A DNA stretch of 64,000 nt. Origin: Mycobacteroides chelonae (GTDB lineage Bacteria > Actinomycetota > Actinomycetes > Mycobacteriales > Mycobacteriaceae). Below the pieces are notes generated by a model. It worked only from the letters and a program-made list of their open reading frames with translations. It was not told the origin of the DNA and ran no database searches. Made by a program: the position numbers and the translations under genes. Location: NCBI GenBank assembly GCA_014204435.1, contig JACHLF010000009.1, positions 110,959 through 174,958 on the forward strand, written 5' to 3'. This document shows positions 1 to 9,261 of this stretch, in pieces (position 1 is the stretch's first letter; the number at the start of each line of letters is the position of its first letter).

Positions 1-66
1 CTCACCTTAACAAACACGACGACAACCGGCGCTGAACACGCCGCGCGGTGTGGGCTAGATCCCCTT
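1..66. other. window-edge spacer
   Basis: No gene is visible in these 66 bases. They lie downstream of mctB. In M. tuberculosis the next gene in this direction is pyrG, which would lie outside the window. Confidence 0.5.
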
Positions 67-999
67 TTACGGGACAGTGATGGAGGTAGCTCCCGGCCCC
101 AGCCCGTACCGCCCCGACTGTCCGTCGGACTGTTCGCGCAGCGCCAGGACGGTGGTGATGCGGCCCGAGGCCATCTCGATGTCGTCGACGGTGCTCGCCG
201 CCGAGGCCATGGAACCGTCTGCCCGGGTCACTGCGATCGCCGCGATGCCATGGGCCGATCCACTGCGGCCTGTGAGCACGGTGCCAGAACCGCGCCGATC
301 CAGCGCGGCCGAGAATCGTGCGACGGTGGAGCCTTTGTTGCCGGCATCGTCGGGCAGTGCTCCTCCGGTCACGACCACGGCGAGGTTCCCGGGCGCGACC
401 TGCCCATCGGTGTAGGTGATGAATCCGCTTTGGCGCAGCGCCGTCAGCGCGGTGTTCCGCTGTTCATCGGTGACCAGCGGCGCCGGATCCTTCGGGATCT
501 GCATCACGATGCCGACCAGGTCACCCGCCTGCGACCCCTGGTCCACCACATCGGTGCGCAGCTGTGTGCCGGCGGGCAGGATCGACGAGTTCACGATGGT
601 GCGCAGCCGTTCGCCCTGATTGGCGTCGGTGAACTGATCGGTCAATCCGATCCGGCTCGATACGGAGCCTCCCGCGGTGGTGATCAGCTGGGCGATGCCG
701 TCGACATCGGAGCGGTCTGCCTCGGGTGTGGTGATGAGCACGACCTTGCGATCGGCCAGGGCCTCCTTGACCATGCGGGGCGCCATGGTGGCATCGAAAT
801 TGCTTGCTGCGTTGAGTTTTTCGTTCAGTGCGTTCTTGTCCTGATTCAGGTCCTCGATCTGGCGCTGTTGGCTGCGTTTGTCTTCGCGAAGACCGGACAG
901 CAGGGTGTCATTGAGCAGGCCGGAGCCCAGTATGACGCCCACAGCGAGAGCGAGGAAAACAGCAGCGAGGGATATCGCGTGTTGGCGCAGGGTAATCAC
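67..999 (-). CDS. mctB: MctB-type copper transport / outer-membrane channel protein
   Basis: This 310-residue protein resembles Rv1698 (MctB), which limits copper accumulation in mycobacteria and was proposed to be an outer-membrane channel. A single hydrophobic segment lies near the N-terminus (about residues 8-27, ISLAAVFLALAVGVILGSG). A charged, Q/E/K-rich coiled-coil-like stretch follows (about 35-65), then a large soluble domain. I chose the GTG at 999 over the upstream ATG at 1065. The longer form would overlap steA by 58 bases, and the family begins at the ITLRQH sequence. The length then fits the roughly 314-residue M. tuberculosis protein. The steA stop is 8 nt away, so the two are probably cotranscribed. 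Family assignment is confident; the function comes from the family. Confidence 0.88.
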   Translation of the reverse strand: MITLRQHAISLAAVFLALAVGVILGSGLLNDTLLSGLREDKRSQQRQIEDLNQDKNALNEKLNAASNFDATMAPRMVKEALADRKVVLITTPEADRSDVDGIAQLITTAGGSVSSRIGLTDQFTDANQGERLRTIVNSSILPAGTQLRTDVVDQGSQAGDLVGIVMQIPKDPAPLVTDEQRNTALTALRQSGFITYTDGQVAPGNLAVVVTGGALPDDAGNKGSTVARFSAALDRRGSGTVLTGRSGSAHGIAAIAVTRADGSMASAASTVDDIEMASGRITTVLALREQSDGQSGRYGLGPGATSITVP

Positions 1000-1007
1000 G
1001 GGTGGGC

Positions 1008-2192
1008 TCAGCTGACCAGGTTCTGTACCCAGACCGTCAACCGGTTCCAATAGGCGAGCAGCCATTCAGCCGCACTGTCGCCCGCGCTGGTGACCCAGAG
1101 CATGGTGATGACCGCCACCAGGACCGCCAGGATCAGCAGAGCGATCACCCCGCCCGAGAACCGGTTGCGGTACAGCGTCGCAACGGCCTTGGAGTCGACC
1201 AGCTTGGCGCCCACCTTGAGTCGGGTCAGGAAGGTCGACGGATTGGACTGCTGGCGTTGGCGATCGAAGAACTCCTCGATGGATGCGGTATGTCCCACGG
1301 TGACGATCAGCGACGCGCCGTGATGGTCGGCCAGCAGTAGCGCCAGGTCTGCCGCGGAGCCAGCGGCAGGGAAGGTCACGGCCCCCACTCCGAGATCTTG
1401 AATGCGTTCCAGGCCAGCGGCATGTCCGTCGGCGTCCGCGGGAAGAACAACCTGCGCACCGGATTTCAGGACGTCGTTGCTCATCAACAGCGGGTCTCCC
1501 ACCACGATGAGCGGGCGGTACCCGGCCTTGCGGAGGGTGTCGGCGCCGGCTCCGACACCGATGAGAACCGGTTGGTATTCCTTGATGAACGGCTTGAGGT
1601 TTTTTAGATCCTGTGTGGCGCCAATACCATCGGAGACGACGACGACGTGGCGGTTACGCAGGTCGATGTCGACATCCGGGATGCCGATGCCGTCGATCAG
1701 CAGCGGGCTCTCACTACGGATGAACTCGATGGTGTTGCCGGAGAACGCTTCTAGATGGGCGACGAGGCCGGTCTTGGCCTCGTTCATCAGGTGGTGCACG
1801 TCCGCGTCGGTGCGTGGGGTTCCGGCGATGAGACGGCGGTCGCCGTTGTAGATGCCGCCGTTGTGCACACGAACCGTGGAGCCGTCCTTGACCTTCTTGA
1901 AGACCTCCGAGCCGATGCTGTCGATAAGGGTGATGCCGTTGGCGACGAGCACCTCGGGTCCGAGGTTCGGGTAGCGACCGGAGATCGAGGGTGACACGTT
2001 CACCACTGCGCTGACGCGAGCATCGACCAGTGCGTCAGCGGTGATGCGGTCCAGGTCGAGAATGTCGATGACTGCGATATCGCCCGGATTGAGGCGTTGC
2101 AGCAGCCGGTTGATGTCCCTGTCGGTGCGCACTGTTCCGACGATGCCGGGCCGGGAGCTGCTGCTTCGAGTGAGCATCGTGGTCAAGTTCAT
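1008..2192 (-). CDS. steA: SteA-like septation/cytokinesis protein
   Basis: This 394-residue protein matches the SteA family (Rv1697). SteA acts with SteB/MctB-like partners at the septum in corynebacteria and mycobacteria and has a thiamin-pyrophosphokinase-like fold. Recognisable parts are the N-terminal region with DILDLDRITADALVDA and SGRYPNLGPEVLV, the central FIRSESPLLIDGIGIPDVD, and a C-terminal hydrophobic segment (GGVIALLILAVLVAVITMLWV) that suggests a single membrane anchor. I chose the ATG at 2192 because it places the start 15 residues before the conserved GIVGT, as in M. tuberculosis. In-frame alternatives are the ATG at 2204 and a GTG at 2246, and none has a clear ribosome-binding site. 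An MtrA-like element lies just upstream at 2249-2273. A link to cell division is known for the family. Confidence 0.88.
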   Translation of the reverse strand: MNLTTMLTRSSSSRPGIVGTVRTDRDINRLLQRLNPGDIAVIDILDLDRITADALVDARVSAVVNVSPSISGRYPNLGPEVLVANGITLIDSIGSEVFKKVKDGSTVRVHNGGIYNGDRRLIAGTPRTDADVHHLMNEAKTGLVAHLEAFSGNTIEFIRSESPLLIDGIGIPDVDIDLRNRHVVVVSDGIGATQDLKNLKPFIKEYQPVLIGVGAGADTLRKAGYRPLIVVGDPLLMSNDVLKSGAQVVLPADADGHAAGLERIQDLGVGAVTFPAAGSAADLALLLADHHGASLIVTVGHTASIEEFFDRQRQQSNPSTFLTRLKVGAKLVDSKAVATLYRNRFSGGVIALLILAVLVAVITMLWVTSAGDSAAEWLLAYWNRLTVWVQNLVS

Positions 2193-2248
2193 AAACGTGA
2201 TCATGACGCGATCGCCTGGTGAGCCTGTGGAGGCGCGCCGTAACACCT

Positions 2249-2273
2249 GTCACATTAGTCACTTCCGTACCCC
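2249..2273. promoter_or_regulatory. MtrA-like direct-repeat element upstream of steA
   Basis: On the plus strand this reads GTCAC-N4-GTCAC, followed 4 nt later by GTACCCC. The repeat period is 9 bp. The same 25-bp element recurs at 56161-56185 with 23 of 25 bases identical. GTCAC-type direct repeats are described for the response regulator MtrA, which controls cell-division and wall genes. Here the element sits immediately upstream of the septation gene steA. Binding by MtrA is an inference. Confidence 0.5.
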
Positions 2274-2386
2274 TAGTTTCCGATCAAATTCCACGCCGGT
2301 TAAACACAAAAACGCGTGTTCAAGCGGCGTGTCGGGGGGCTTACGCGTCTGTTCGCGAGGCGAGGTGCGTCAGCGCGCGGAGGGTG

Positions 2387-4150
2387 TCAGGCCCGCTCAG
2401 AACGAGCGGCGTCCAGGAGCTCGCGGGCGTGCGCACGGCCGGTGTCCGAATCGCCGAGACCGGCGAGCATGCGAGCCAGTTCGGCGACCCGATCCTCGTC
2501 GTCGAGGCGTCGGACGCCGCTGCCCTTGCTGTTGACGCGGTCCACGGTCAGGTGGATATCGGCGAAGGCTGCCACCTGCGGCAGGTGGGTCACCACGATG
2601 ACCTGGTGGGTGCGGGCGAGCTTGGCCAGTCGCCGACCGATCTGCACGGCCGCCCGGCCGCCCACCCCGGCATCCACCTCGTCGAAAACCATGGTGGTTC
2701 CGGCCGTCGAGGCGGCGAGCACGACCTCGAGCGCCAGCATCACGCGGGATAGCTCACCGCCGGAAGCGCTCTTGGCCAATGGCAGCATGGGGTTGTCGCG
2801 GTGCGCGGCGAATCCAAACTCGACAGCGTCGGTACCCGAAGATCCCGCGTGCATAGTCTGCCCGGACGGCAGGGCCAAGGGCGCCGAGTCGTCGGCTCGG
2901 GCCGGAATCGGTTCGACGGAAATGGTGAACGCCGCGCGGTCCATCGCCAGACCGGCGAGTTCGGCGGTCACCGCCTTGCCCAGTGCCTTGGCCGCCTTGG
3001 TGCGCGCCGTAGTCAGACTGGTTGCCGCGACGCCGAGTTCAGCCGCCAATCGGTCCACGCGCTGCGCGAGTGCGCCGAGTGCATCCTCGGAGGTGTCGAC
3101 CTCGGCCAGCCGGGTGCGCGCCTCCGTGGCCCAGGCGATCACCCCGCCCATATCGGCGGCGTACTTGCGGGTCAGCATGCGCAGCTGCCCCTGGCGTGCC
3201 AGTTTCTCGTCGAGCGTGCTTGCATCGCTGGGCAATTCGTCGGTGAACGCGGTGAGCTCCCGGGAGACGTCGCTGACCACGGCGAGTGCCTCGGCCAGCT
3301 GGGGCCCCAGAGCGCGCAGCGCATCATCGTCGGTGGCCTCTAACAGGGCCTTGGCTTTCGCGATGCGGTCGACGGCCGAATCGTCGGCCTCGCCATCCGA
3401 ATCCGAGCCGGACAGGGCGCCACGTGCGGAGGCCGCCGCATCCCGGAGCGCATCGAGCTCGGACAGTCGATGGATGTCGGCGGCGAGCTGATCGTCTTCT
3501 CCCGGCTTGGGGTCCACGGTAGCGATCTCGTTGAGCGCGAACCCGAGTCGATCGGCCTCCTGCGCAAGTTCACGTGCTCTGTTGGTGCGGTCGATCAGGT
3601 CTCGCCGCGCGGTGAGCCATTCCTCACGCAGCTTGCGGTAGGTGGTGAGCAGTGCCTCGAGGCTGCCCTGCCCCTCCGAGGCGAATCTGTCCAGTGCGGC
3701 CCGCTGCTGCTCAGGACGCATCAGCCGCAGCTGGTCGTTCTGGCCGTGCACTGTCAGCAAGCCTGCGGTGAAGCTGGCCAGCGATCTGGCGGGCACGCTG
3801 CGCCCACCCAGATATGCCCGCGAGCGACCATCGGAGGTCACCGATCGCGCGGCGATCACACTACCGTCGTCGTCACGTTGCGCGCCTGAGGAATCCAGCA
3901 CCTCGGTGACCTCGGCAGGCTCGGCGCCCAGCGGGTCGGCCGTGAGGAATCTTCCCTCGACCACGGCGCGGTCGGCGCCCGCCCGTACCCGGTTCGCGTC
4001 GGCGCGCGCCCCGCCCAGCAGATGAAGGCTCGTGACCACCATCGTCTTGCCCGCACCGGTCTCGCCGGTCAGTACGGTCAGCCCGCTGTCGAACTCCGCA
4101 GTGGCGGCGGGAATGGCGCCAAGGGACTCGATGCGAATCTCGGTGAGCAC
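2387..4150 (-). CDS. recN: DNA repair ATPase RecN
   Basis: RecN is an SMC-like ATPase that acts early in double-strand-break repair. The 587-residue product has the same length as the M. tuberculosis protein as I recall it. Walker A is near residue 30 (GETGAGKT). A long charged, coiled-coil-rich middle follows. The ABC signature KSASGGELSRVMLALE and Walker B TTMVFDEVDAGVGG are near the C-terminus. The frame stays open upstream to 4312, but the family begins LTEIRIESLGA. I therefore chose the GTG at 4150, 2 nt after the nadK stop, which suggests translational coupling. The gene sits in the conserved tlyA-nadK-recN-steA-mctB run. I see nothing unusual in its key motifs. Confidence 0.95.
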   Translation of the reverse strand: MLTEIRIESLGAIPAATAEFDSGLTVLTGETGAGKTMVVTSLHLLGGARADANRVRAGADRAVVEGRFLTADPLGAEPAEVTEVLDSSGAQRDDDGSVIAARSVTSDGRSRAYLGGRSVPARSLASFTAGLLTVHGQNDQLRLMRPEQQRAALDRFASEGQGSLEALLTTYRKLREEWLTARRDLIDRTNRARELAQEADRLGFALNEIATVDPKPGEDDQLAADIHRLSELDALRDAAASARGALSGSDSDGEADDSAVDRIAKAKALLEATDDDALRALGPQLAEALAVVSDVSRELTAFTDELPSDASTLDEKLARQGQLRMLTRKYAADMGGVIAWATEARTRLAEVDTSEDALGALAQRVDRLAAELGVAATSLTTARTKAAKALGKAVTAELAGLAMDRAAFTISVEPIPARADDSAPLALPSGQTMHAGSSGTDAVEFGFAAHRDNPMLPLAKSASGGELSRVMLALEVVLAASTAGTTMVFDEVDAGVGGRAAVQIGRRLAKLARTHQVIVVTHLPQVAAFADIHLTVDRVNSKGSGVRRLDDEDRVAELARMLAGLGDSDTGRAHARELLDAARSERA

Positions 4151-4152
4151 GG

Positions 4153-5073
4153 CTACCTTCCCCGCCAGCCCTTGACAGGCAAATGGAACTTGCGAACTAT
4201 CCGGTCCGCGAAGGGCTTGCTGTCCAGGCGTGCCCACAGCACCGGCTGATGCCCGCGCACCACCTCGACTCGACCGCCGGGTGGCACCCGGATCTCTCGG
4301 CGTCCATCGCAAAACAGCAGCGCGTCGTGCCCGTCGGCCTCGATCTCCACGGCAACGGTGGAGGCCGGACTGATGACCATCGGGCGCGCGAACAAGGCGT
4401 GGGCGTTGTTGGGGACCACCAGAATCGCGTCCAGGTCGGGCCAGACAACCGGGCCACCGGCCGAGAACGCGTACGCGGTCGACCCGGTGGGCGTAGAGAT
4501 GAGCACCCCGTCACACCCGAATCCCGACACCGGGCGCGCGTCCACCTCCAGCATCACGCCGAGTACGCCGAGCCGGGGGCCCTTTTCGATGCTCACCTCG
4601 TTGAGCGCCCAGCCGCGCTCGGTCACCTCACTGCCGATACGGACCTGCACATCGAGCGTCATCCGTGTTTCGACGCGGTAGGTCCCCTCGACGACATGGG
4701 TGAGCACGGCGTCGATTGCCTCGGCCTCCACCTCGGCGAGAAAACCGATGCGGCCCAGGTTGACTCCGAGTACGGGCGCGGTGGCGCTGCGTGCCAGATC
4801 GGCCGCGCGCAGGAAGGTGCCGTCCCCGCCCAGCACCACCACCAGCTCGCAGCCGGTGGCCGCGTCCTGATCGGCATCGACGACCTCCACGTCCACTCCG
4901 AGGGAACGGAACTCGGACGGGTCCAGGTGTACCGGTCCGCGATCGATCGCCTCTGCGGACAGCACCCGAAGCTTTATTCCGTTCTCCCCCAAAATTTTCG
5001 CAACACGTCGGGCGGTCTCGGTCACCTCGTCGCGGCCGGTGTGTGCGACGAGCAGAATTTTGCGTTCGTTCAC
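4153..5073 (-). CDS. nadK: NAD kinase
   Basis: This 306-residue enzyme phosphorylates NAD to NADP (the poly(P)/ATP-NAD kinase family in mycobacteria). The diagnostic GGDG motif is visible in [18 protein letters not shown], and the second conserved segment is [15 protein letters not shown]. The ATG at 5073 overlaps the tlyA stop by 4 nt (ATGA), so translation is probably coupled, and recN begins 2 nt after its stop. Length and motifs match M. tuberculosis Rv1695. It is expected to be cytoplasmic. Confidence 0.95.
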   Translation of the reverse strand: MNERKILLVAHTGRDEVTETARRVAKILGENGIKLRVLSAEAIDRGPVHLDPSEFRSLGVDVEVVDADQDAATGCELVVVLGGDGTFLRAADLARSATAPVLGVNLGRIGFLAEVEAEAIDAVLTHVVEGTYRVETRMTLDVQVRIGSEVTERGWALNEVSIEKGPRLGVLGVMLEVDARPVSGFGCDGVLISTPTGSTAYAFSAGGPVVWPDLDAILVVPNNAHALFARPMVISPASTVAVEIEADGHDALLFCDGRREIRVPPGGRVEVVRGHQPVLWARLDSKPFADRIVRKFHLPVKGWRGR

Positions 5074-5876
5074 TGAGGTCCCCTAGACACGGCATCGGCA
5101 ACTGCCGCCTCGACATCAACATCTGAATCTGTCTTACGCAGCCAGAGGAAATATTCGACGTTTCCGGACGGTCCCGGTAGCGGACTGGCCGTCACGCCCG
5201 AGGTATGCCAGCCCTGCGTCTCGGCGCGGCGCGCGACGGAGATCACCGCATCGGAGCGAAGCTGCGGATCGCGTACCACACCTCCCGCACCGACGAGTTC
5301 CTTGCCCACCTCGAACTGGGGCTTGACCATCGGCACGATGTCGGCATCGGATGTGGCGCAGGAGGTCAGCGCGTCAAGCACGAGCGCAAGCGATATGAAG
5401 GACAGGTCGGCCACGATCAGCTGTGCCGGTCCCCCGATCAGTGCTGAGGTCAGGGTGCGCACATTGGTGCGATCCAGCACCGTGACGCGGTCGTCGGATT
5501 GTAGTGACCAGGCCAATTGTCCGTACCCGACGTCGGCGGCAACCACCTCGCGCGCGCCCGAGCGAAGCAGAACCTCGGTGAAACCGCCCGTGGAGGCTCC
5601 GGCATCTAGACACCGCTTGCCGTCGACGGAAAGTCCTTGTGGACCAAACACTTCCAGGGCGCCGAGGAGCTTGTAGGCACCGCGCGAAACCCATCGATTT
5701 TCGGATTTCCCTTGCACCACAAGTGAAGCCGTCGCGGGAACTGCGGTGGCGGCCTTCGCGGCGGGTATGCCGTCGATGCGCACTAGGCCCGCGTCAATCA
5801 GTTCAGCTGCCTGCTGACGCGAACGGGCGAGTCCACGGCGCACCAACTCGGCGTCGACCCTGGCGTGCCGGGCCAT
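5070..5876 (-). CDS. tlyA: rRNA 2'-O-methyltransferase / hemolysin-family protein TlyA
   Basis: TlyA methylates 16S and 23S rRNA 2'-hydroxyls, and its loss gives capreomycin resistance in mycobacteria. The 268-residue product has an N-terminal S4 RNA-binding domain ([24 protein letters not shown]) followed by a FtsJ-like Rossmann domain with the SAM-binding [20 protein letters not shown]. The length equals that of Rv1694. The start at 5876 lies 2 nt after the stop of the small gene 5879-6088 and the end overlaps nadK by 4 nt, so it sits in a tight operon. The reading frame is intact, so there is no sign of a resistance truncation. Confidence 0.95.
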   Translation of the reverse strand: MARHARVDAELVRRGLARSRQQAAELIDAGLVRIDGIPAAKAATAVPATASLVVQGKSENRWVSRGAYKLLGALEVFGPQGLSVDGKRCLDAGASTGGFTEVLLRSGAREVVAADVGYGQLAWSLQSDDRVTVLDRTNVRTLTSALIGGPAQLIVADLSFISLALVLDALTSCATSDADIVPMVKPQFEVGKELVGAGGVVRDPQLRSDAVISVARRAETQGWHTSGVTASPLPGPSGNVEYFLWLRKTDSDVDVEAAVADAVSRGPQ

Positions 5877-5878
5877 AG

Positions 5879-6088
5879 CTATCCCTGCTCCGCGGATTCC
5901 AGTGCTCGGACCAACACGTCGTGCGCCTGCTCCAAAACCTGGGCCTGAGCTTCCAGATCCAATTCGGTCTCGGCGTCGCCCAGACTCGCGGACGAGTCGA
6001 GCTGACCGAGCAGTGCCTGTACATGGGACCTGACCTCATGGGGGTCGGGTCCGGCGGCATGGCGGGCAACATCGTTCGGGGTGGTCAT
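5879..6088 (-). CDS. small conserved acidic protein between the phosphatase and tlyA
   Basis: This 69-residue acidic protein begins at the ATG at 6088 (MTTPNDVARHAAG). It has a predicted helical body rich in D/E/A/L (LGDAETELDLEAQAQVLEQAHDVLVRALESA) and may be a coiled coil. A small unknown protein occupies the same place in M. tuberculosis (Rv1693). The frame is open further upstream, to 6277, but that part overlaps the phosphatase 3' end and looks like a shadow. The tlyA start follows the stop by 2 nt. No function is recognised. Position and size conservation are the main support. Confidence 0.7.
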   Translation of the reverse strand: MTTPNDVARHAAGPDPHEVRSHVQALLGQLDSSASLGDAETELDLEAQAQVLEQAHDVLVRALESAEQG

Positions 6089-6137
6089 CGGGCTCAAGGC
6101 TAGTGGATTGGCCCGCGGCAGCACGGACGGCGACACA

Positions 6138-7142
6138 CTATCGGGCAGAAAGCTGCTGGAGCACCCGTTCGGCCAGGTCATCGGAGGCCACGATGGGCCT
6201 GGCGGCTGGGGCGTGACCGGTCGCCCAGACCGCAGCCGCCAGTGCCTGAGCCAGCGACAATGGTGATCCGGTGTCATCTCCGGATTGCACCGATACTCGG
6301 TCGGATGTCACGGTGACCTGCCACGACGGCTTCGCTTCGATGCGCACATCGGCCTGCGGTAGGTGCAGTGCGTTCAGGTCCGTCCCCAAGAACGTGGGCC
6401 GGTGCGTAGCGTCCGCCCAGACGGCATCGATGGCGTTGTTCACGCCGGTGAGCACCATGAGGCTGGGCAGGCCGGTGCCGTTGGCTCCCGAGATGTCGGT
6501 GTCCAGGCGGTCGCCGACCACCAGCGGGCGGGTGAAGTTGCCCCGCGCCAGTGCGTCCTCGATCAGTGCGCGTCCCGGCTTGCCTGCCACCACCGGATCG
6601 GCATCGGTCGCGGTCCGCAGTGCGGCGACCATCGATCCGTTTCCTGGAAGCAGACCCCGCTCGGCCGGCAGGGTGGCGTCGACGTTGGCCGCAACCCAGT
6701 AGGCACCCGCCCGGATGGCCAGTGTGGCCTCGGCGAGGGTCGTCCAGCAGGTGTCGGGTGAATGCCCCTGCACGACGGCGCGCGGGGCCTTGTCGAAGCT
6801 GCGCACCGGAGTGAGGCCGACGGCCGCCACCTCCGCGGCCAGCGCCTCGGTTCCGACCACCAGCACCGCGTCGTCGCGCTGCAGAGCCTCGGCGAGGAGT
6901 CGTGCCGCGCTCTGCGCACTGGTGACCACGTCACCGGCGGCCGCGGCGAAACCCAAGGAGGTGAGGTGCTCGGCAACTTCGGGCGCCGAGCGGCTGGCGT
7001 TGTTGGTGACGTACAGCTGTCGTGCGCCATCGGCCGCCGCCAGGGCCGCGATGGCGTTCGGGGTGGGCTCGGCGCCCCGGAACACGGTGCCGTCGAGGTC
7101 CAGGAGTAGGCAGTCGTATGAGTCGGCGAGAGTGTCAGGCAA
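6138..7142 (-). CDS. HAD-family phosphatase (glycerol-3-phosphate phosphatase type)
   Basis: This 334-residue hydrolase of the haloacid dehalogenase superfamily resembles Rv1692, reported as a glycerol-3-phosphate phosphatase that recycles polar heads of glycerophospholipids. The motif-I nucleophile aspartates are in CLLLDLDGTVFRG near residue 10. Motif II is in QLYVTNNASRSAPEVAEHL, the motif-III lysine in VVAGKPGRALIEDA, and motif IV in LVVGDRLDTDISGAN. I placed the start at the TTG at 7142 (LPDTLADSYD), which overlaps the TPR gene stop by 8 nt. No ATG or GTG fits better, and the frame continues upstream only as a shadow of the TPR gene. The TTG start is the least certain part. Confidence 0.88.
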   Translation of the reverse strand: MPDTLADSYDCLLLDLDGTVFRGAEPTPNAIAALAAADGARQLYVTNNASRSAPEVAEHLTSLGFAAAAGDVVTSAQSAARLLAEALQRDDAVLVVGTEALAAEVAAVGLTPVRSFDKAPRAVVQGHSPDTCWTTLAEATLAIRAGAYWVAANVDATLPAERGLLPGNGSMVAALRTATDADPVVAGKPGRALIEDALARGNFTRPLVVGDRLDTDISGANGTGLPSLMVLTGVNNAIDAVWADATHRPTFLGTDLNALHLPQADVRIEAKPSWQVTVTSDRVSVQSGDDTGSPLSLAQALAAAVWATGHAPAARPIVASDDLAERVLQQLSAR

Positions 7143-7995
7143 GTTCGGCGGCCCGATCCTCGGCGTCGGTATGCCCCTCGACGTCGGCGTTCGCCGCGTA
7201 CAGGAACCATTGCACCGCTTCGGATTTGCGGTCAAGCGCCAACAGAATGTCCGCGTATGCATAAAACAGACGCGCCGCGATCTCGCCGACCCGCTTTGGA
7301 TCGGGAGCCGGTGTCGAGAGCACCGCCAACGCCTGATCGAGCTGTCCCATGTCGGTGCGTGCCCCGGCGACGACGATGCGCAATTCGTCGGCGGCGTCCC
7401 CGGTGAGCGCCTTGGCCTCGTCGCCTCGCGCGAGCTCGATGGCACGCTCAGGTCGGCCCACTCCTCGTTCGCAGTCGGCGACGAGTGCCAACAGCGGCGA
7501 CTTGCTGCCCATCCGACGGGCGGCGCGCAGCTCGGACAACGCTTGCGCCCAATCCCCGCAGTGATACGCCGCGATGCCGAGTGCTTCCCGGACGGCCGCG
7601 ATGCGCGCCGCCCGACTCTTGGCCGCCTTCGCGTGCGCCAGCGCGGCCTCAGGGTCCTCGTCCAGCAGGTTCCCGGCGGTCACCAGGTGTCGTGCCACCG
7701 TCTCTGCGGTGTTCTTGTCGAGGCTGAGCAGCTCCGCGCGGACATCCGGCGCGAGCTGTTTGGCCTCGACCTCATCGGGTATGTGCGGGCCGAAGTTCCG
7801 TGGACCCTGGCGCTCATCGGTGCGTCGGGGCCGCGGCGCCTGATTGCGCTGGGGCCGTACATCACCGCGGTCGTCGGACCGGCGCGGACGCCCGGTGCCG
7901 CCGCTGCGGTCGTCGCGGCGCGCGCCTGCATCGTGTGCGGGCCGACTGGGGCCTTGCTTTCTCGGCCCCTGCTGCCTGGGTCCTCGCTGGTCCAC
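7135..7995 (-). CDS. tetratricopeptide-repeat protein (Rv1691-like)
   Basis: This 286-residue protein has a disordered, strongly basic N-terminus (about residues 1-75, rich in R, G, P, Q, D) followed by an alpha-helical TPR-like solenoid (ALGIAAYHCGDWAQALSELRAARR and later repeats). The GTG at 7995 is chosen because a strong AAGGAGG lies 4 nt upstream. The frame stays open to 8124 but that part lacks coding character. It overlaps the phosphatase start by 8 nt. TPR proteins are protein-binding scaffolds, but no partner can be named here. The R/G/Q-rich tail might bind RNA, which is speculation. Confidence 0.82.
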   Translation of the reverse strand: MDQRGPRQQGPRKQGPSRPAHDAGARRDDRSGGTGRPRRSDDRGDVRPQRNQAPRPRRTDERQGPRNFGPHIPDEVEAKQLAPDVRAELLSLDKNTAETVARHLVTAGNLLDEDPEAALAHAKAAKSRAARIAAVREALGIAAYHCGDWAQALSELRAARRMGSKSPLLALVADCERGVGRPERAIELARGDEAKALTGDAADELRIVVAGARTDMGQLDQALAVLSTPAPDPKRVGEIAARLFYAYADILLALDRKSEAVQWFLYAANADVEGHTDAEDRAAELA

Positions 7996-8097
7996 GGCTC
8001 CTCCTTTACAGCGCGAGTATGCCGGTAGCGGACCCTCCGCCGGAAATTCGGTGGCGGTCCATGTGACCGGTTCCGCAGACTTGATGGCATAAGCCAT

Positions 8098-9261
8098 GTG
8101 CAGCTCGACGCCATCGGCTATCACCTCCCGGACGGCAGAGCACTACTCCACGATGTCAGCCTGCGCGTCGGTGAAGGCAGTAAAACCGCGCTGATCGGCC
8201 CTAACGGAACCGGTAAGACCACACTATTGACTATTGCGCATCATCATCGCCGGCGATAGCGACCCGCACGACGGGGCCGTCGCTCGCGGCGGGCAGCTCG
8301 GTGTGATGCGACAGTTCATCGGATCCGTTCGTGATGATTCGACGGTCCGCGATCTGGTGCTGTCCCTGGCAGCCGATCGGATCAGGCTGGCCGCTGGCCG
8401 TATGGACCGCGCGGAGCTGGCACTCATGGAGCGCGACAGCGAGCAGGATCAGCTCACGTACGCACAGGCGCTGGCCGACTGGGCCGGCTCGACCCCGTGG
8501 GTGCATCCGGGCCGTTCGTGACCTACCACCAGGCCCGCGAAGACCGCAATACGATTCGATGAGGCGGGACTGCCGCAGGCCTTGCCGCTGCGACAGAACG
8601 TGTGTATGCGCCTCGCGGGCGGACACACCGCTAAGCGTGCCGTGATGGCGGATAATCTCGAATTATCCTGTCTGACAAAAGCATTTGAGGCCTAGCTGTG
8701 GTACGGGAACCGGGTCGCGGTGCTGGGGAAAATGGAACCGGCAAGTCGCATTTTCTGTGATTGCTGGCGTGCGGTGGCACGGACCCTGAGCCTGATCAAC
8801 TCCCGGTGCGCCGCGAGAGCAGGCTCCGTCTGGGTGCGCGGGTCCGTCCGGGTTGGTTCGCGCAGAAGCATCATCACGAGGGGCTGATGGACCGCACGCT
8901 GTTGGACATCTTGCATCACGGGGACGAGAGGCGTGCCGGGCACGGACATCAGCAGGCGTCGCGAATCCTGGACCGCGGCGGTCTGGCACCGTCGGCCGAG
9001 CAGACCTTTGGCTCGCTGTCCGGCGGGCATCGGGGGCGCTTTTAGATTCTGCTGCTGGAGTTAATGGGCTCGACCTTGCTGCTGCTCGACGAGCCGACCG
9101 ACAACCTGAACCTACATTCTGGCGAGCCGCCTTCGACGGAACGGTCATCGCGGTCGCCCACGACAGGTGGTTCGCCCCAACCTTCACCCGCTTTCTCATT
9201 TTCGGTGAGGCCGGCAGGGTGAAGGAGTCGGCTGAACCTCATTGGGGTGAGGTGCGCGCGA
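8098..9261 (+). pseudogene. ABC-F type ATP-binding protein, disrupted
   Basis: Fragments in all three plus frames line up along one two-domain ABC-F ATPase. The N-terminal part reads DGRALLHDVSLRVGEG, then an intact Walker A GPNGTGKTT. At about 8221-8236 a 7-bp tandem duplication (CTATTGA) shifts the frame. The part between TYAQALADWAG and FVTYHQAR is deleted, removing the first signature and Walker B. At about 8729-8734 the second Walker A (expected GKNGTGKSHFL) has lost one A from an A-run. The second signature survives as LSGGHRGRF, followed by a TAG at 9043-9045 where CAG (Q) is expected. Walker B LLLLDEPTDNLNL is intact, then a further frameshift precedes FDGTVIAVAHDRWF. ABC-F proteins act on the ribosome, and this copy cannot make one. 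The end abuts tyrS. Confidence 0.88.
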
